Positions 9,767 through 19,085 of a stretch of 64,000 nucleotides of DNA are shown here, one piece after another; within the stretch, counting starts at the first letter, position 1; every line of letters begins with the position of its first letter. The notes beneath the pieces were generated by a model. It was not told the origin of the DNA. It ran no database searches and saw nothing but the letters and a program-made list of their open reading frames with translations. The position numbers and the translations under genes are program-made. Source of the stretch: Siminovitchia acidinfaciens (lineage in GTDB: Bacteria; Bacillota; Bacilli; Bacillales; Bacillaceae_C); NCBI RefSeq assembly GCF_003605385.1, contig NZ_QYTV02000011.1, positions 1 through 64,000 of the forward strand, read 5' to 3'.

Positions 9767-11224
9767 ATGTCAAATGACATACGGGTACGCTATGCGCCAA
9801 GCCCTACAGGGCATCTTCATATCGGAAATGCACGTACCGCATTATTCAACTATCTATTTGCCCGCAATAAAGGCGGAAAATTTATTATCAGAATTGAAGA
9901 TACGGATCAAAAGCGGAATATAGAGGGCGGGGAAGAAAGCCAGCTGACCTATTTGAAATGGCTCGGCATCGATTGGGATGAGAGCATCGACAAAGACGGC
10001 GGCTACGGTCCTTACCGCCAATCCGAACGAAATGACATCTACCAAAAATATTATAATCAGCTTTTGGAAAGCGGTCAGGCTTATAAATGCTACTGTACAC
10101 CGGAAGAGTTGGAAGCCGAAAGGGAAGCACAGATAGCCCGCAAGGAAATGCCACGCTACTCCGGAAAGTGCCGCCATTTAACGGCGGAAGATCAGCAAAA
10201 GCTCGAAGCGGAAGGCCGGGAGCCGAGTGTCAGATTCAAAGTTCCTGCTGGAAGGATCTTTGCGTTTAATGACATGGTCAAAAATGAAGTTTCGTTTGAG
10301 TCTGATGGGATTGGCGACTTTGTTATTGTTAAAAAAGACGGTGTACCGACTTATAACTTTGCTGTGGCCGTTGACGACCATTTAATGGAAATCAGTCATG
10401 TCTTACGCGGAGATGACCACATCTCCAATACGCCGAAGCAGCTGATGGTCTATGATGCTTTTGGTTGGGAGCCTCCGGTATTCGGCCACATGACGCTCAT
10501 AGTCAATGAAAGCCGCAGAAAGCTCAGTAAACGGGATGAGTCAATCATTCAGTTTATCGAGCAGTATGCGGATCTAGGGTATATTCCTGAAGCTTTATTT
10601 AACTTCATTACTCTGCTCGGATGGTCGCCGGAAGGGGAAGAAGAAATCTTTTCTAAACAAGAATTAATCGACATTTTTGACGCCAACCGCTTGTCGAAGT
10701 CTCCAGCTTTGTTCGACAAACAGAAGTTGGCATGGACGAATAATCAGTACATGAAAAAGCAGGATTTGGTTACGGTTGTCGAACTAGCCCTTCCACATTT
10801 GAAAAAAGCAGGCTTGGTCTCCGAAGAGCTGACATCTGAGGAAGAAAAATGGACGCGGAGCCTTATCGCTCTGTACCAGGATCAGATGAGCTACGGAGCG
10901 GAAATTGTCGAGTTGTCCAAACAGTTCTTTCAGGATAATATTGACTTCACCGATGAGGAAAAAGCTGTTTTAGAGGAAGAACAGGTGCCGGAAGTGCTTC
11001 AGGCATTTTATAATCAAGTGTCTGATTTGGAGCCATTTGAAGCGGCTGAAATTAAAAAAGCCATGAAAACTGTCCAAAAAGAAACCGGACATAAAGGCAA
11101 AAAACTTTTCATGCCAATCAGAGTTGCTGTAACAGGCGAAATGAGAGGTCCAGAGCTACCAAATGCGATTGAATTGTTAGGGAAAGAAAAAGTAAAACTG
11201 CGTCTAGAGCGTCTAATTCGTTAA
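9767..11224 (+). CDS. gltX: Glutamyl-tRNA synthetase
   Basis: Class I aminoacyl-tRNA synthetase charging tRNA-Glu, and in Bacillus also tRNA-Gln before amidation. 485 aa. HIGH motif in [19 protein letters not shown]-type motif KLSKRDESI, and C-terminal anticodon-binding helical domain. Upstream in-frame ATG at 9749 is unlikely: GAGGAGG at 9751-9757 serves ATG 9767 ([15 protein letters not shown]). The stop codon overlaps the -35 box of the next operon. Confidence 0.97.
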   Translation: MSNDIRVRYAPSPTGHLHIGNARTALFNYLFARNKGGKFIIRIEDTDQKRNIEGGEESQLTYLKWLGIDWDESIDKDGGYGPYRQSERNDIYQKYYNQLLESGQAYKCYCTPEELEAEREAQIARKEMPRYSGKCRHLTAEDQQKLEAEGREPSVRFKVPAGRIFAFNDMVKNEVSFESDGIGDFVIVKKDGVPTYNFAVAVDDHLMEISHVLRGDDHISNTPKQLMVYDAFGWEPPVFGHMTLIVNESRRKLSKRDESIIQFIEQYADLGYIPEALFNFITLLGWSPEGEEEIFSKQELIDIFDANRLSKSPALFDKQKLAWTNNQYMKKQDLVTVVELALPHLKKAGLVSEELTSEEEKWTRSLIALYQDQMSYGAEIVELSKQFFQDNIDFTDEEKAVLEEEQVPEVLQAFYNQVSDLEPFEAAEIKKAMKTVQKETGHKGKKLFMPIRVAVTGEMRGPELPNAIELLGKEKVKLRLERLIR

Positions 11225-11249
11225 CAAAAAGAACAAAATGTAATATATT
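11221..11249 (+). promoter_or_regulatory. cysES operon promoter
   Basis: -35 TTAACA at 11221-11226 (overlapping the gltX stop), 17-bp spacer, -10 TATATT at 11244-11249. It is placed to start transcription just upstream of the T-box leader. Confidence 0.7.
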
Positions 11250-11267
11250 ATATTCATAGTAAAAGCA

Positions 11268-11515
11268 ATGATGGGGAAAAGTAGAGAATCGATGCTGATC
11301 AGAGAGAACCGCCGCCGGCTGAGAGCGGTTTGAGCCACTCGATTTTTGAACATGCACCCCGGAGCCTTGTGTTGAACGGCTGCCGCCAACTAAACGCAAG
11401 CGGGCACCTTCCGTTACAAAGGCCAAGTTGGGGTGTGAGAAGTTGTTTATGCACCCAACCAGAGTGGAACCGCGCCGTAAGCGTCTCTGTTACAGAGGCG
11501 CTTTTTGTGTTTTTG
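11268..11515 (+). promoter_or_regulatory. T-box riboswitch, cysteine-specific
   Basis: Leader sensing uncharged tRNA-Cys. Stem I base pairs GGGG (11273-11276) with CCCC (11357-11360). The AGTA bulge motif is at 11280-11283 and the specifier TGC (Cys), followed by A, is at 11353-11355. The T-box sequence AGAGTGGAACCGCG is at 11461-11474; its TGGA pairs with the UCCA end of tRNA-Cys (discriminator U). The terminator is GCGTCTCTG (11481-11489) with CAGAGGCGC (11493-11501) and a T-run. Uncharged tRNA-Cys should favour the antiterminator and expression of cysE-cysS. Confidence 0.93.
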
Positions 11516-11516
11516 T

Positions 11517-11618
11517 AAGAAAAGCGGAGGCGCTCGTTTAGCGACGTACAAACTGGAGCACTCCGCAATGAGATAAAGGAAACACGGCGACGAAGGAGCC
11601 GATGTTGACTTATCGTAG
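11517..11618 (+). repeat. Interspersed repeat, copy 1 (102 bp)
   Basis: Begins AAGAAAAGCGG and ends TTATCGTAG. It matches 16799-16900 with only 4 differences over 102 bp. It lies between the T-box terminator and cysE and adds about 250 bp to the mRNA leader together with the following sequence (11619-11750), which holds no gene. Confidence 0.85.
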
Positions 11619-11766
11619 AGCTCTGAACCCACTTGCTTGAAAAAGCATCCACGCGCAGAAAAAACAGAGAACATCGTTTAGCTGTCTACAGATAGCAGGT
11701 TTGTTGATACGTTGTAGCTGGACATTCATTCGGTTTGATTTTTAAAAATTGAGAGGAGTGATTACA

Positions 11767-12420
11767 TTGTTCAAACGAATGAAGGAAGATATTGACACGG
11801 TGTTTGACCAGGACCCGGCTGCCCGCACAAGTATTGAAGTCATCCTAACCTATTCCGGCTTGCATGCCATTTGGGCCCACAGAGTGGCACATGCATTATT
11901 TAAAAGAAAGATGTTCTTTTTAGCGAGATTGATTTCGCAGATCAACCGCTTCTTTACAGGAATTGAAATTCACCCGGGGGCGAAAATCGGCCGGCGTTTC
12001 TTTATTGACCACGGAATGGGGGTCGTGATTGGGGAAACCTGCGAAATTGGAGACGGTGTTACTGTCTATCAAGGAGTGACACTTGGAGGAACCGGGAAGG
12101 AAAAAGGAAAGCGGCATCCGACCATCAAGGACAATGCTTTGATTGCCACCGGTGCGAAGGTCCTCGGCAACATCACCATTGGGGAAAACTCAAAAGTCGG
12201 CGGAGGCTCGGTCGTTTTAAAAGACGTCCCTCCCAATTCGACAGTTGTTGGAATCCCCGGCCGGGTTGTCATAAGAGATGGAGTGAAGGTTAGGAAGGAT
12301 CTTAACCACAGCGATCTGCCGGATCCGATTTCGGATAAACTGGCCACTATGGAGCAAGAAATTGCACGCTTGAATATTGAACTTTCAGCTATGAAAAAAG
12401 AGAGGAGTCATTCAGGATGA
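11767..12420 (+). CDS. cysE: Serine O-acetyltransferase
   Basis: Makes O-acetylserine from serine and acetyl-CoA, the committed step of cysteine synthesis. 217 aa. N-terminal helical domain then a left-handed beta-helix of hexapeptide repeats, with the family motif [19 protein letters not shown] and the [21 protein letters not shown] turn. Start is TTG 11767 with AGGAG 8 nt upstream; the longer TTG/ATT-region start at 11749 lies over the ribosome site. Controlled by the cysteine T-box; overlaps cysS by 4 nt. Confidence 0.95.
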   Translation: MFKRMKEDIDTVFDQDPAARTSIEVILTYSGLHAIWAHRVAHALFKRKMFFLARLISQINRFFTGIEIHPGAKIGRRFFIDHGMGVVIGETCEIGDGVTVYQGVTLGGTGKEKGKRHPTIKDNALIATGAKVLGNITIGENSKVGGGSVVLKDVPPNSTVVGIPGRVVIRDGVKVRKDLNHSDLPDPISDKLATMEQEIARLNIELSAMKKERSHSG

Positions 12421-13814
12421 CAATCAAGATTTATAATACATTGACACGGAAAAAAGAGACGTTCGTGCCGCTCGAGGACGGAAAGGTAAAGATGTATGTC
12501 TGCGGACCGACTGTCTATAACTATATCCATATAGGCAATGCCCGCCCAGCGATAGTATTTGACACAGTCCGCCGCTATTTGGAATACAGGGATTACAATG
12601 TCCACTATGTCTCCAATTTCACTGATGTGGACGATAAAATCATCAATGCAGCCAAAGAGCTCCAGACGGATGCACTCTCGGTTGCCAACCGGTTTGTGGA
12701 TGCCTTTTTCGAAGATGTTCTTGCACTGGGGTGCAAAAAAGCAGATGATCATCCACGTGTGACAGAAAACATTGATGTCATCATTGAATTTGTTGAGGCA
12801 CTCATTGAAAAAGGGTATGCCTATGAATCGGGTGGAGACGTTTATTACCGTACTAGGAAGTTTGACGGGTATGGAAAGCTGTCACACCAATCAATTAATG
12901 ATTTAAAAGTGGGTGCTCGCATCCAGCCTGGCGAATTAAAGGAAGATTCGCTTGATTTTGCTCTTTGGAAAGCGGCCAAAGAAGGGGAGATCTCCTGGGA
13001 TAGTCCTTGGGGTAAAGGCCGCCCTGGCTGGCATATCGAATGTTCCGCAATGGCAAGGGAGTATCTCGGTGATACGATCGATATCCATGCAGGCGGGCAG
13101 GATTTGACCTTCCCGCATCATGAAAATGAAATCGCCCAATCCGAAGCTATGACCGGTAAAACTTTTGCTCGATACTGGATGCATAACGGCTATATTAATA
13201 TCGATAATGAGAAAATGTCTAAATCACTAGGGAACTTTGTTTTGGTGAATGATATCATCAAGCAAGTCGACCCGCAGGTCCTCAGATTCTTCATGCTTTC
13301 TGTCCATTATCGGAATCCGATCAACTATTCGGAACATCTTGTGTCGGATGCAGGTGCTGGCCTTGAAAGACTGAAGACATCCTACCAGAACTTGAAACAC
13401 CGTCTGGAAACAAGTGCCGACTTGGCGGATGACGGAAAAGAGTGGACGGATAAAATCAACGAGCTGCACCAGGAGTTTTTAGACAAAATGGATGATGATT
13501 TCAATACAGCGGACGGCATTTCCGTGTTGTTTGAATTGGCAAGACAGGCAAATTATTATTTGATGGAAAAAAATACATCTGTTGCTGTTATTCAGGCATT
13601 TATGAAGGAATTTGAAGAATTGTTCCCTGTTTTGGGACTTGCGCTTGAAGCGGAAGAGCTGCTGGATGATGAAATCGAACAGCTTATCGAGCAACGCAAC
13701 CAAGCGAGGCGGGACCGTAACTTCCAGTTGGCAGATGAAATTCGTGACAAGTTGAAGGATATGAATATCATCCTGGAAGATACTGCACAAGGAACCAGAT
13801 GGAAGCGGGGATGA
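12417..13814 (+). CDS. cysS: Cysteinyl-tRNA synthetase
   Basis: Class I synthetase charging tRNA-Cys, 465 aa. Zinc and active-site cysteine in [14 protein letters not shown]-type motif HIGNARP, second zinc cysteine in WHIECSAMA with the HHENE motif, and [10 protein letters not shown] charged-tRNA sensor (the T-box) controls the operon, so this enzyme closes the feedback loop. It starts inside the cysE stop (ATGA) and overlaps mrnC. Confidence 0.97.
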   Translation: MTIKIYNTLTRKKETFVPLEDGKVKMYVCGPTVYNYIHIGNARPAIVFDTVRRYLEYRDYNVHYVSNFTDVDDKIINAAKELQTDALSVANRFVDAFFEDVLALGCKKADDHPRVTENIDVIIEFVEALIEKGYAYESGGDVYYRTRKFDGYGKLSHQSINDLKVGARIQPGELKEDSLDFALWKAAKEGEISWDSPWGKGRPGWHIECSAMAREYLGDTIDIHAGGQDLTFPHHENEIAQSEAMTGKTFARYWMHNGYINIDNEKMSKSLGNFVLVNDIIKQVDPQVLRFFMLSVHYRNPINYSEHLVSDAGAGLERLKTSYQNLKHRLETSADLADDGKEWTDKINELHQEFLDKMDDDFNTADGISVLFELARQANYYLMEKNTSVAVIQAFMKEFEELFPVLGLALEAEELLDDEIEQLIEQRNQARRDRNFQLADEIRDKLKDMNIILEDTAQGTRWKRG

Positions 13815-14239
13815 GCCACATGAAACTTCCGCCGAAAGTGGAATACAGACAATTGAACAGTTTGGCGCTCGCGTACATGGGGGATGCCGTTTATGATGTG
13901 TATATCCGTGGCCGTTTGTTAGAAAGTGGAAAAACGAGACCGAACAAACTTCATGTGGAAGCCACCCGCTACGTCTCCGCGAAAGCTCAGGCGGCTGCTT
14001 TAAAAGAAATGATAGATGGCGGCTTTTTATCGGAACAAGAGCTGGAGGTCGCCAGGCGGGGAAGAAATGCCAAATCAGGGACGGTCCCCAAAAACACTGA
14101 TGTTCAAACATACAGGCACAGTACAGCGTTGGAAGCATTGATTGGCTGGCTGTATTTGGCGAATGAGCATAAACGTATGGAAGAATTGATAGAGCAGGCA
14201 ATAGCCGTCATAGAAAAAGAAAGAGGAGTGATATCATGA
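13811..14239 (+). CDS. mrnC: Mini-ribonuclease III (23S rRNA maturation)
   Basis: RNase III-like nuclease without the double-stranded RNA-binding domain, which trims 23S rRNA precursors. 142 aa. The conserved [16 protein letters not shown] motif carries the catalytic acidic residues and [10 protein letters not shown] is the family's basic loop. Possible starts are ATG 13799, 13811 and 13820. 13811 forms an ATGA overlap with cysS; 13820 has slightly better spacing from GCGGGG. It overlaps rlmB by 4 nt. Confidence 0.93.
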   Translation: MSHMKLPPKVEYRQLNSLALAYMGDAVYDVYIRGRLLESGKTRPNKLHVEATRYVSAKAQAAALKEMIDGGFLSEQELEVARRGRNAKSGTVPKNTDVQTYRHSTALEALIGWLYLANEHKRMEELIEQAIAVIEKERGVIS

Positions 14240-14979
14240 GCCAGCAATGGATTGCAGGAAAAAACCCTGTATTGGAAGCGCTCAGGTCCGAAAGAGACAT
14301 CCATAAAATCTTGATTGCCGAAGGATCTCAAAAGGGGCAAATGCAAGCTGTCATTAAGCTGGCAAAAGAAAAAAGGGTCCAGGTGCAATATGTCCCGAAG
14401 CAAAAAATTGACCAGATGACGAAAGAGAACCATCAAGGAGTCATTGCTGAAGTTGCTGCTTATCGATACGCTGATATGGAAGACCTTTTTGAGCATGCGG
14501 CTTCTAAGGGTGAAGATCCTTTCTTTCTTATCCTTGATGAGCTGGAGGATCCCCATAATCTCGGCTCTATTTTAAGGACGGCGGATGCAGCCGGAGTCCA
14601 TGGAATCATCATTCCGAAAAGGCGGGCTGTCGGACTGACATCAACGGTAGCGAAACTGTCGACCGGCGCTATCGAACATATACCTGTTGCCCGTGTTACA
14701 AATCTTGCAAGAACGATTGACCAGTTAAAAGAACGGGGTATATGGATATTCGGAACGGATGCTGAACAAAGCTCCGACTATCGCAATATGGACGCTTCCC
14801 TTCCCCTTGCCGTTGTCATCGGCAGTGAAGGAAGAGGAATGAGCCGCCTGATTAAAGAAAAGTGCGACTTCCGCATCCATTTACCGATGGCTGGGCATGT
14901 GACCTCATTAAATGCTTCCGTAGCGGCCGCTCTCTTGATGTACGAGGTGTACCGCAAGCGCCAGCCACTCGAGAGGTGA
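14236..14979 (+). CDS. rlmB: 23S rRNA 2'-O-ribose methyltransferase RlmB (SpoU family)
   Basis: SpoU/TrmH-type SPOUT methyltransferase, 247 aa. An N-terminal substrate-binding domain ([14 protein letters not shown]) precedes the knotted SAM domain with motifs [31 protein letters not shown] and [19 protein letters not shown]. Predicted to methylate G2251-equivalent of 23S rRNA; in Bacillus this gene (yacO) may have a tRNA or rRNA target, so the exact site is inferred. Coupled to mrnC and yacP. Confidence 0.92.
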   Translation: MSQQWIAGKNPVLEALRSERDIHKILIAEGSQKGQMQAVIKLAKEKRVQVQYVPKQKIDQMTKENHQGVIAEVAAYRYADMEDLFEHAASKGEDPFFLILDELEDPHNLGSILRTADAAGVHGIIIPKRRAVGLTSTVAKLSTGAIEHIPVARVTNLARTIDQLKERGIWIFGTDAEQSSDYRNMDASLPLAVVIGSEGRGMSRLIKEKCDFRIHLPMAGHVTSLNASVAAALLMYEVYRKRQPLER

Positions 14980-14983
14980 GCGG

Positions 14984-15493
14984 ATGGATATCCTTATTGT
15001 CGACGGCTACAACATGATCGGTGCCTGGCCTGAGCTTGTTCAACTGAAGCAAAAGGATCTGGCGGCGGCCAGGGACCGGCTTATTGAAATATTAGCGGAG
15101 TACCAGGGGTTTACGGGATTCAAAGTGATCATTGTTTTTGATGCCTATGGTGTAAAAGGGATTGAAAAGAGGTACCGGCAGCACAGGGTTGAGGTGATTT
15201 ACACAAAGTTGGAGGAAACCGCCGATGAGCGTATTGAAAAGTTGGCTAATGAACTGAATAGCCGTACAACTCAAATTTATGTGGCGACCTCCGATTTTAC
15301 TGAACAATGGGCAATTTTTGGCCAAGGAGCTTTAAGAATATCAGCTCGGGAATTGTTGGAAGAAGTGGCAGATACAGACCGGAGAATTGAAAAGCGAGTC
15401 GAAAAAACGCAGGAAAAGGCCCCTTTGCGAAAGATAGATTTAAGCCAAGATTTGACAGAAATCTTCGAAAAGTGGAGACGGGGAAAAAAATGA
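14984..15493 (+). CDS. yacP: NYN-domain ribonuclease YacP (Rae1-like)
   Basis: 169 aa. Starts MDILIVDGYNMIGAWP, the NYN/PIN-like nuclease signature with the first catalytic Asp, followed by VIIVFDAYGVKG and the YVATSDFTEQWAIFGQGA block with further acidic residues. B. subtilis YacP is Rae1, a ribosome-associated endoribonuclease; orthology rests on position and motifs. ATG 14984 follows GAGGTGAG. It is the last gene of the cysteine T-box operon; I see no strong terminator before sigH. Confidence 0.92.
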   Translation: MDILIVDGYNMIGAWPELVQLKQKDLAAARDRLIEILAEYQGFTGFKVIIVFDAYGVKGIEKRYRQHRVEVIYTKLEETADERIEKLANELNSRTTQIYVATSDFTEQWAIFGQGALRISARELLEEVADTDRRIEKRVEKTQEKAPLRKIDLSQDLTEIFEKWRRGKK

Positions 15494-15497
15494 GCAG

Positions 15498-15527
15498 TTG
15501 ACGTTAGAAAATTCTGTCATGTATAAT
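15498..15527 (+). promoter_or_regulatory. sigH promoter
   Basis: -35 TTGACG (15498-15503), 18-bp spacer, -10 TATAAT (15522-15527). A sigma-A-type promoter, in keeping with vegetative, AbrB-influenced transcription of sigH in Bacillus. No AbrB site can be assigned by eye. Confidence 0.8.
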
Positions 15528-15565
15528 AATTCTATCGACGGTTTTATCAGGAGCGGGGGATCAGA

Positions 15566-16216
15566 GTGATTTCATACATTAAACTAGATAAAGACACAGC
15601 TTTTGACTTGCTGGAAGATGAAGCGCTGATTGAACTGGTACACAAAGGTAATAGTGAAGCACTTGATTATCTAATCAAAAAATACCGTAATTTCGTAAGG
15701 GCAAAAGCCCGGTCCTATTTTCTGATCGGAGCAGACAACGAAGATATTGTGCAAGAAGGCATGATTGGACTTTATAAAGCAATCCGCGATTTTAGGGAAG
15801 AGAAACTCGCCTCATTCAAAGCTTTTGCGGAACTTTGCATTACGAGACAAATCATAACCGCTATCAAAACAGCTACCCGTCAAAAACATATTCCACTTAA
15901 CTCATATGTTTCCTTGGACAAGCCTATTTATGACGAAGAATCAGACAGGACTCTCATGGATGTCATCTCCGGTGCAAAAATCATGGACCCGGAGGAACTT
16001 CTTATTCACAGAGAACGGTTTAATAGTATAGAAGATAAAATGACAGAGCTTTTGAGTGATTTGGAAAGGAAGGTGCTGGCACTCTATTTGGATGGACGCA
16101 CTTATCAGGAAATTTCCGAGGAGCTTGACCGGCATGTAAAATCAATCGACAATGCTCTTCAAAGGGTAAAAAGGAAGCTGGAGCGCTATCTGGAATTGCG
16201 TGAAATCAACTTCTGA
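15566..16216 (+). CDS. sigH: RNA polymerase sigma-H factor
   Basis: Sigma-70-family factor for the transition to stationary phase, competence and early sporulation. 216 aa. Region 2 is visible in ALDYLIKKYRNFVRAKA and the strongly conserved DNEDIVQEGMIGLYKAIRDF; region 4 helix-turn-helix in ALYLDGRTYQEISEELDRH. Start is GTG at 15566 after AGGAGCGGGGGA; the N-terminus differs from B. subtilis and is short. Marks the host as a likely spore former. Confidence 0.96.
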   Translation: MISYIKLDKDTAFDLLEDEALIELVHKGNSEALDYLIKKYRNFVRAKARSYFLIGADNEDIVQEGMIGLYKAIRDFREEKLASFKAFAELCITRQIITAIKTATRQKHIPLNSYVSLDKPIYDEESDRTLMDVISGAKIMDPEELLIHRERFNSIEDKMTELLSDLERKVLALYLDGRTYQEISEELDRHVKSIDNALQRVKRKLERYLELREINF

Positions 16217-16295
16217 AGGCCTGCGCCATATTGACAGTCCATGGCTTTTCATGGTATTTTTTATAGGATATGTCGATATATAAGGTGCGGTTGTG

Positions 16296-16442
16296 ATGAA
16301 GAACAAAATTATTTGGGCTTGCAGTGATTGCGGTTCCAGAAATTATACGACTGATAATAGAGAAAAAACATCCCTGCGATTGGAAATAAAGAAGTATTGT
16401 AAAACATGCAATGCACATACAGTTCATAAGCAAACAAAGTAA
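16296..16442 (+). CDS. rpmG: 50S ribosomal protein L33
   Basis: 48-aa ribosomal protein. The start reads [19 protein letters not shown] and the end [19 protein letters not shown] and CKTC form the zinc ribbon, so this is the C+ (zinc-binding) paralogue. ATG 16296 has AAGGTG 8 nt upstream. It lies between sigH and secE as in B. subtilis. Confidence 0.94.
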   Translation: MKNKIIWACSDCGSRNYTTDNREKTSLRLEIKKYCKTCNAHTVHKQTK

Positions 16443-16489
16443 TTCCAGACTGAAAGTCCGTTTCATTTATGGATGTTGGAGGTTCGATT

Positions 16490-16675
16490 ATGTCAAGCAT
16501 AACTCAATTTTTCCGTAACGTCGGCTCGGAAATGAGAAAGGTGAGCTGGCCTAAGCGGAAAGAACTTGTAGGATACACACTAACGGTTGTCACAACAGTC
16601 GTGATTCTCGCTCTATTTTTTGCGCTTATCGATCAAGGGATTTCTAGATCCCTCAGGTTTATACTAGATCTATAA
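16490..16675 (+). CDS. secE: Preprotein translocase subunit SecE
   Basis: 61-aa single-span subunit of the SecYEG channel. The amphipathic stretch with the conserved EMRKVSWPKRKEL precedes one hydrophobic helix (TLTVVTTVVILALFFALI). ATG 16490 with TTGGAGG 7 nt upstream; an ATG at 16469 lacks a ribosome site. Its partner SecY is encoded at 46318-47610. Confidence 0.95.
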   Translation: MSSITQFFRNVGSEMRKVSWPKRKELVGYTLTVVTTVVILALFFALIDQGISRSLRFILDL

Positions 16676-16699
16676 AACAACTAACTTTTAAAGATAAAC

Positions 16700-16730
16700 T
16701 TGTATATATCCTTGCTGGTCATGGTATAAT
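16700..16730 (+). promoter_or_regulatory. Probable nusG promoter (extended -10)
   Basis: -10 TATAAT (16725-16730) preceded by TGG (extended -10 type), with TTGTAT at 16700-16705 as a -35 at 19-bp spacing. A terminator hairpin lies only about 30 nt downstream. Confidence 0.55.
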
Positions 16731-16763
16731 ATAACAACAATAAAAAAATAGTGCCGCATTTAC

Positions 16764-16788
16764 AAAAGCCCGATTAACGGGTTTTTTG
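16764..16788 (+). terminator. Terminator or attenuator between secE and nusG
   Basis: AAAAGCCCG (16764-16772) pairs with CGGGTTTTT (16778-16786) around ATTAA and leads into a T-run. It ends secE transcription and, lying after the 16700 promoter, may also attenuate nusG. Confidence 0.7.
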
Positions 16789-16798
16789 ATTTGGTTTA

Positions 16799-16942
16799 AA
16801 GAAAAGCGAAAGCGCCCGTTTAGCGACGTACAAACTGGAGCGCTCCGCAATGAGATAAAGGAAACACGGCGACGAAGGAGCCGATGTTGACTTATCGTAG
16901 TGAAGGAGTGTGAAGTTTGCTAGTCGCTGGGCGCTGCGGCTA
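16799..16942 (+). repeat. Interspersed repeat, copy 2 (full form)
   Basis: 16799-16900 matches copy 1 (11517-11618) with 4 differences. It continues with GTTTGCTAGTCGCTGGGCGC and GCGGCTAG, sequence shared with copy 3 at 20226-20281. In copy 3 the middle part is absent. Inserted in the secE-nusG spacer. Confidence 0.85.
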
Positions 16943-16949
16943 GACATGA

Positions 16950-17054
16950 AAGAAAAGCGGAAGGCGGCTGGTTAGGGGCGACAAGCGCTGGCCGTCACCT
17001 AGCGCCCGCATCCTGCGGCGCCGGCGGCACTAGGATTCCTGTACGTCGTAGCTG
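16950..17054 (+). repeat. Related GC-rich repeat, adjacent copy
   Basis: Starts again with AAGAAAAGCGGAAGGCG and carries the inverted GC-rich arms GGGGCGACAAGCGCTGG and CCTAGCGCC typical of Bacillus interspersed repeats. It ends GTCGTAGCTGGA, like the tail after copy 1 (near 11715-11725). No coding capacity seen. Confidence 0.6.
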
Positions 17055-17114
17055 GAAAGTAATTTTGTCTAATAATATACACTTCCATTTATTTTTAAAA
17101 AAACAGATTGGATA

Positions 17115-17137
17115 GGGAGGGAAGGACGCTAAGTCCT
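17115..17137 (+). promoter_or_regulatory. nusG ribosome site followed by a spacing hairpin
   Basis: The best Shine-Dalgarno sequence, GGGAGG (17115-17120), ends 22 nt before the nusG ATG. Between them AGGAC (17123-17127) can pair with GTCCT (17133-17137). Folding this 15-nt hairpin would leave an effective spacing of 7 nt. AAGGA at 17122 is an alternative but is 16 nt away. Confidence 0.5.
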
Positions 17138-17142
17138 GCTCA

Positions 17143-17679
17143 ATGGAAAAGAATTGGTACGTTGTCCACACATATTCCGGATATGAGAACAAGGTGAAGG
17201 CGAATCTCGAAAGAAGAGTAGAGTCCATGGGAATGCAAGATAAGATTTTTCGAGTGATTGTCCCGGAAGACGAAGAAACAGCGATGAAAAACGGAAAGAA
17301 AAAAACTGTGAAGAAAAAGGTTTTTCCCGGATATGTATTAGTGGAAATCATCATGACAGATGATTCTTGGTACGTTGTAAGGAATACACCGGGAGTAACT
17401 GGGTTTGTAGGCTCGGCAGGCTCCGGTTCTAAACCGACTCCGCTTCTACCGGAAGAGATCAATTATATTTTAAGAAGAATGGGTATGGAAAAGACTCCTG
17501 TCGACGTTCAATTTGAAACGGGCGAGTCAGTGACGGTGAAAGAAGGTCCGTTTACGGATTACACGGGTAAGATTGAATCTATTGATGTGGACAAAGGGAA
17601 AGCCAGGGTGCTCGTCAATATGTTCGGACGAGAGACACCGGTAGAATTGGACTTTACGCAAATTGAAAAAATCAATTAA
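17143..17679 (+). CDS. nusG: Transcription elongation/termination factor NusG
   Basis: 178 aa, normal length. N-terminal NGN domain (WYVVHTYSGYENKVKANLERR, VFPGYVLVEI, RNTPGVTGFVG) binds the polymerase clamp; the C-terminal KOW domain begins VTVKEGPFTDYTGKI. ATG 17143 matches known NusG starts exactly (MEKNWYVVHTYSG), although the ribosome site is oddly distant. A repeat element lies between secE and this gene. Confidence 0.97.
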   Translation: MEKNWYVVHTYSGYENKVKANLERRVESMGMQDKIFRVIVPEDEETAMKNGKKKTVKKKVFPGYVLVEIIMTDDSWYVVRNTPGVTGFVGSAGSGSKPTPLLPEEINYILRRMGMEKTPVDVQFETGESVTVKEGPFTDYTGKIESIDVDKGKARVLVNMFGRETPVELDFTQIEKIN

Positions 17680-17685
17680 AACAAC

Positions 17686-17714
17686 TTGAATTTTGACAAG
17701 AAAAATGATAATAT
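17686..17714 (+). promoter_or_regulatory. rplK-rplA operon promoter
   Basis: -35 TTGAAT (17686-17691), 17-bp spacer, -10 TAATAT (17709-17714). The leader of roughly 85 nt that follows contains GGGAGGGGAAACCCCT (a small hairpin) before the rplK ribosome site. Confidence 0.65.
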
Positions 17715-17807
17715 CTTTTAGGTTAGCTCTCGTAAGAGACGTTATGCTAGATGAGTGGGAGGGGAAACCCCTATTACCACATCACGGACTTTAAGGAGGT
17801 GTGTCTC

Positions 17808-18233
17808 GTGGCTAAAAAAGTAATCAAAGTAGTAAAACTTCAAATTCCTGCGGGCAAAGCGAATCCGGCACCACCAGTTGGACCGGCATTGGGTCAAGCA
17901 GGTGTAAATATCATGGGATTCTGTAAGGAGTTCAATGCTCGTACATCAGATCAAGCAGGCTTGATCATCCCAGTTGAAATTACTGTATTTGAAGACAGAT
18001 CCTTTACATTCATTACAAAAACTCCGCCTGCAGCTGTTCTTTTGAAGAAAGCGGCTGGCATTGAATCAGGTTCCGGAGAGCCGAACAAAAAATCGGTTGC
18101 TACCGTGAAACGTGATAAAGTGCGTGAAATCGCTGAAACAAAAATGCCCGATTTGAATGCGGCAAGTGTCGAAGCGGCCATGCAAATGGTTGAAGGTACT
18201 GCACGCAGCATGGGTATCAAGATTGAAGACTGA
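17808..18233 (+). CDS. rplK: 50S ribosomal protein L11
   Basis: 141 aa. Part of the GTPase-associated centre of 23S rRNA and the thiostrepton site. The N-terminal proline helix is visible in [20 protein letters not shown] and the RNA-binding C-domain ends RSMGIKIED. Start is GTG 17808 with AAGGAGG; an in-frame ATG at 17751 has no basis. Confidence 0.97.
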   Translation: MAKKVIKVVKLQIPAGKANPAPPVGPALGQAGVNIMGFCKEFNARTSDQAGLIIPVEITVFEDRSFTFITKTPPAAVLLKKAAGIESGSGEPNKKSVATVKRDKVREIAETKMPDLNAASVEAAMQMVEGTARSMGIKIED

Positions 18234-18240
18234 TTGTATA

Positions 18241-18278
18241 AGAGGTTGCAGAGCTGCATTTTATACCCTGCAACCTCT
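18241..18278 (+). other. Hairpin in the rplK-rplA spacer
   Basis: AGAGGTTGCA (18241-18250) and TGCAACCTCT (18269-18278) form a perfect 10-bp stem. There is no T-run, so this is more likely a regulatory or processing structure than a terminator. Its role is not known to me. Confidence 0.6.
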
Positions 18279-18326
18279 ATTCGTGGGAGGTTTTTCCGCT
18301 AAAACCACAATATAGGAGGATTAATA

Positions 18327-19028
18327 ATGGCTAAGAAAGGCAAGAAATATATCGAAGCTTTAAAGCTTGTCGACCGTTCACAAGCATACGCGATCGACGA
18401 AGCGATCGAGCTCGTCAAAAAAACAGACTTTGCTAAATTCGATGCTACTGTCGAAGTGGCATTCCGTCTTGGGGTAGATCCTAAAAAAGCGGACCAACAA
18501 ATCCGTGGCGCAGTTGTTCTTCCGAATGGAACAGGTAAAACTCAGCGCGTTCTTGTTTTCGCGAAAGGTGAGAAAGCGAAAGAAGCTGAAGCTGCAGGCG
18601 CAGATTATGTAGGAGATGCTGAATTCATCAACAAAATCAACCAAGGTTGGTTTGATTTCGATGTAGTTGTTGCTACACCGGACATGATGGGCGAAGTTGG
18701 TAAACTCGGACGTACGCTTGGACCAAAAGGTCTTATGCCGAACCCGAAAACAGGCACAGTTACATTTGATGTTGAAAAAGCTGTGAATGAAATCAAAGCT
18801 GGTAAAGTGGAATACCGTTTGGATAAAGCGGGCATCATCCATGTGCCAATCGGAAAGGTTTCTTTTGAAGATGCAAAACTTCAAGAGAACTTTGCGACGA
18901 TCTTTGATACAGTATTAAAAGCTAAGCCATCAGCTGCTAAAGGAACATACATGAAGAGTGTCACCATCACTTCAACGATGGGACCTGGAATTAAGATTGA
19001 TCCTTCTACAGTAGCTGTTAAAGCATAA
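18327..19028 (+). CDS. rplA: 50S ribosomal protein L1
   Basis: 233 aa, L1-stalk protein near the E site and translational repressor of its own operon in many bacteria. The signature segment [14 protein letters not shown] and the C-terminal [20 protein letters not shown] are present. ATG follows TAGGAGG. Last gene before a new promoter for rplJ. Confidence 0.97.
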   Translation: MAKKGKKYIEALKLVDRSQAYAIDEAIELVKKTDFAKFDATVEVAFRLGVDPKKADQQIRGAVVLPNGTGKTQRVLVFAKGEKAKEAEAAGADYVGDAEFINKINQGWFDFDVVVATPDMMGEVGKLGRTLGPKGLMPNPKTGTVTFDVEKAVNEIKAGKVEYRLDKAGIIHVPIGKVSFEDAKLQENFATIFDTVLKAKPSAAKGTYMKSVTITSTMGPGIKIDPSTVAVKA

Positions 19029-19029
19029 C

Positions 19030-19058
19030 TTGACAATATTTTATCAGCCTGATAAAAT
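19030..19058 (+). promoter_or_regulatory. rplJ-rplL operon promoter
   Basis: -35 TTGACA (19030-19035), 17-bp spacer, -10 TAAAAT (19053-19058). Near-consensus sigma-A promoter starting right after the rplA stop. Confidence 0.88.
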
Positions 19059-19085
19059 GTAAAAGTTGAAATAATAACATTTGTA

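Noticed and set aside
11299-11674. Several short reading frames between gltX and cysE
   Set aside because: They cover the T-box leader and a repeat element.
13479-14201. 240-aa minus-strand reading frame
   Set aside because: Antisense to cysS and mrnC, with no family features or ribosome site.
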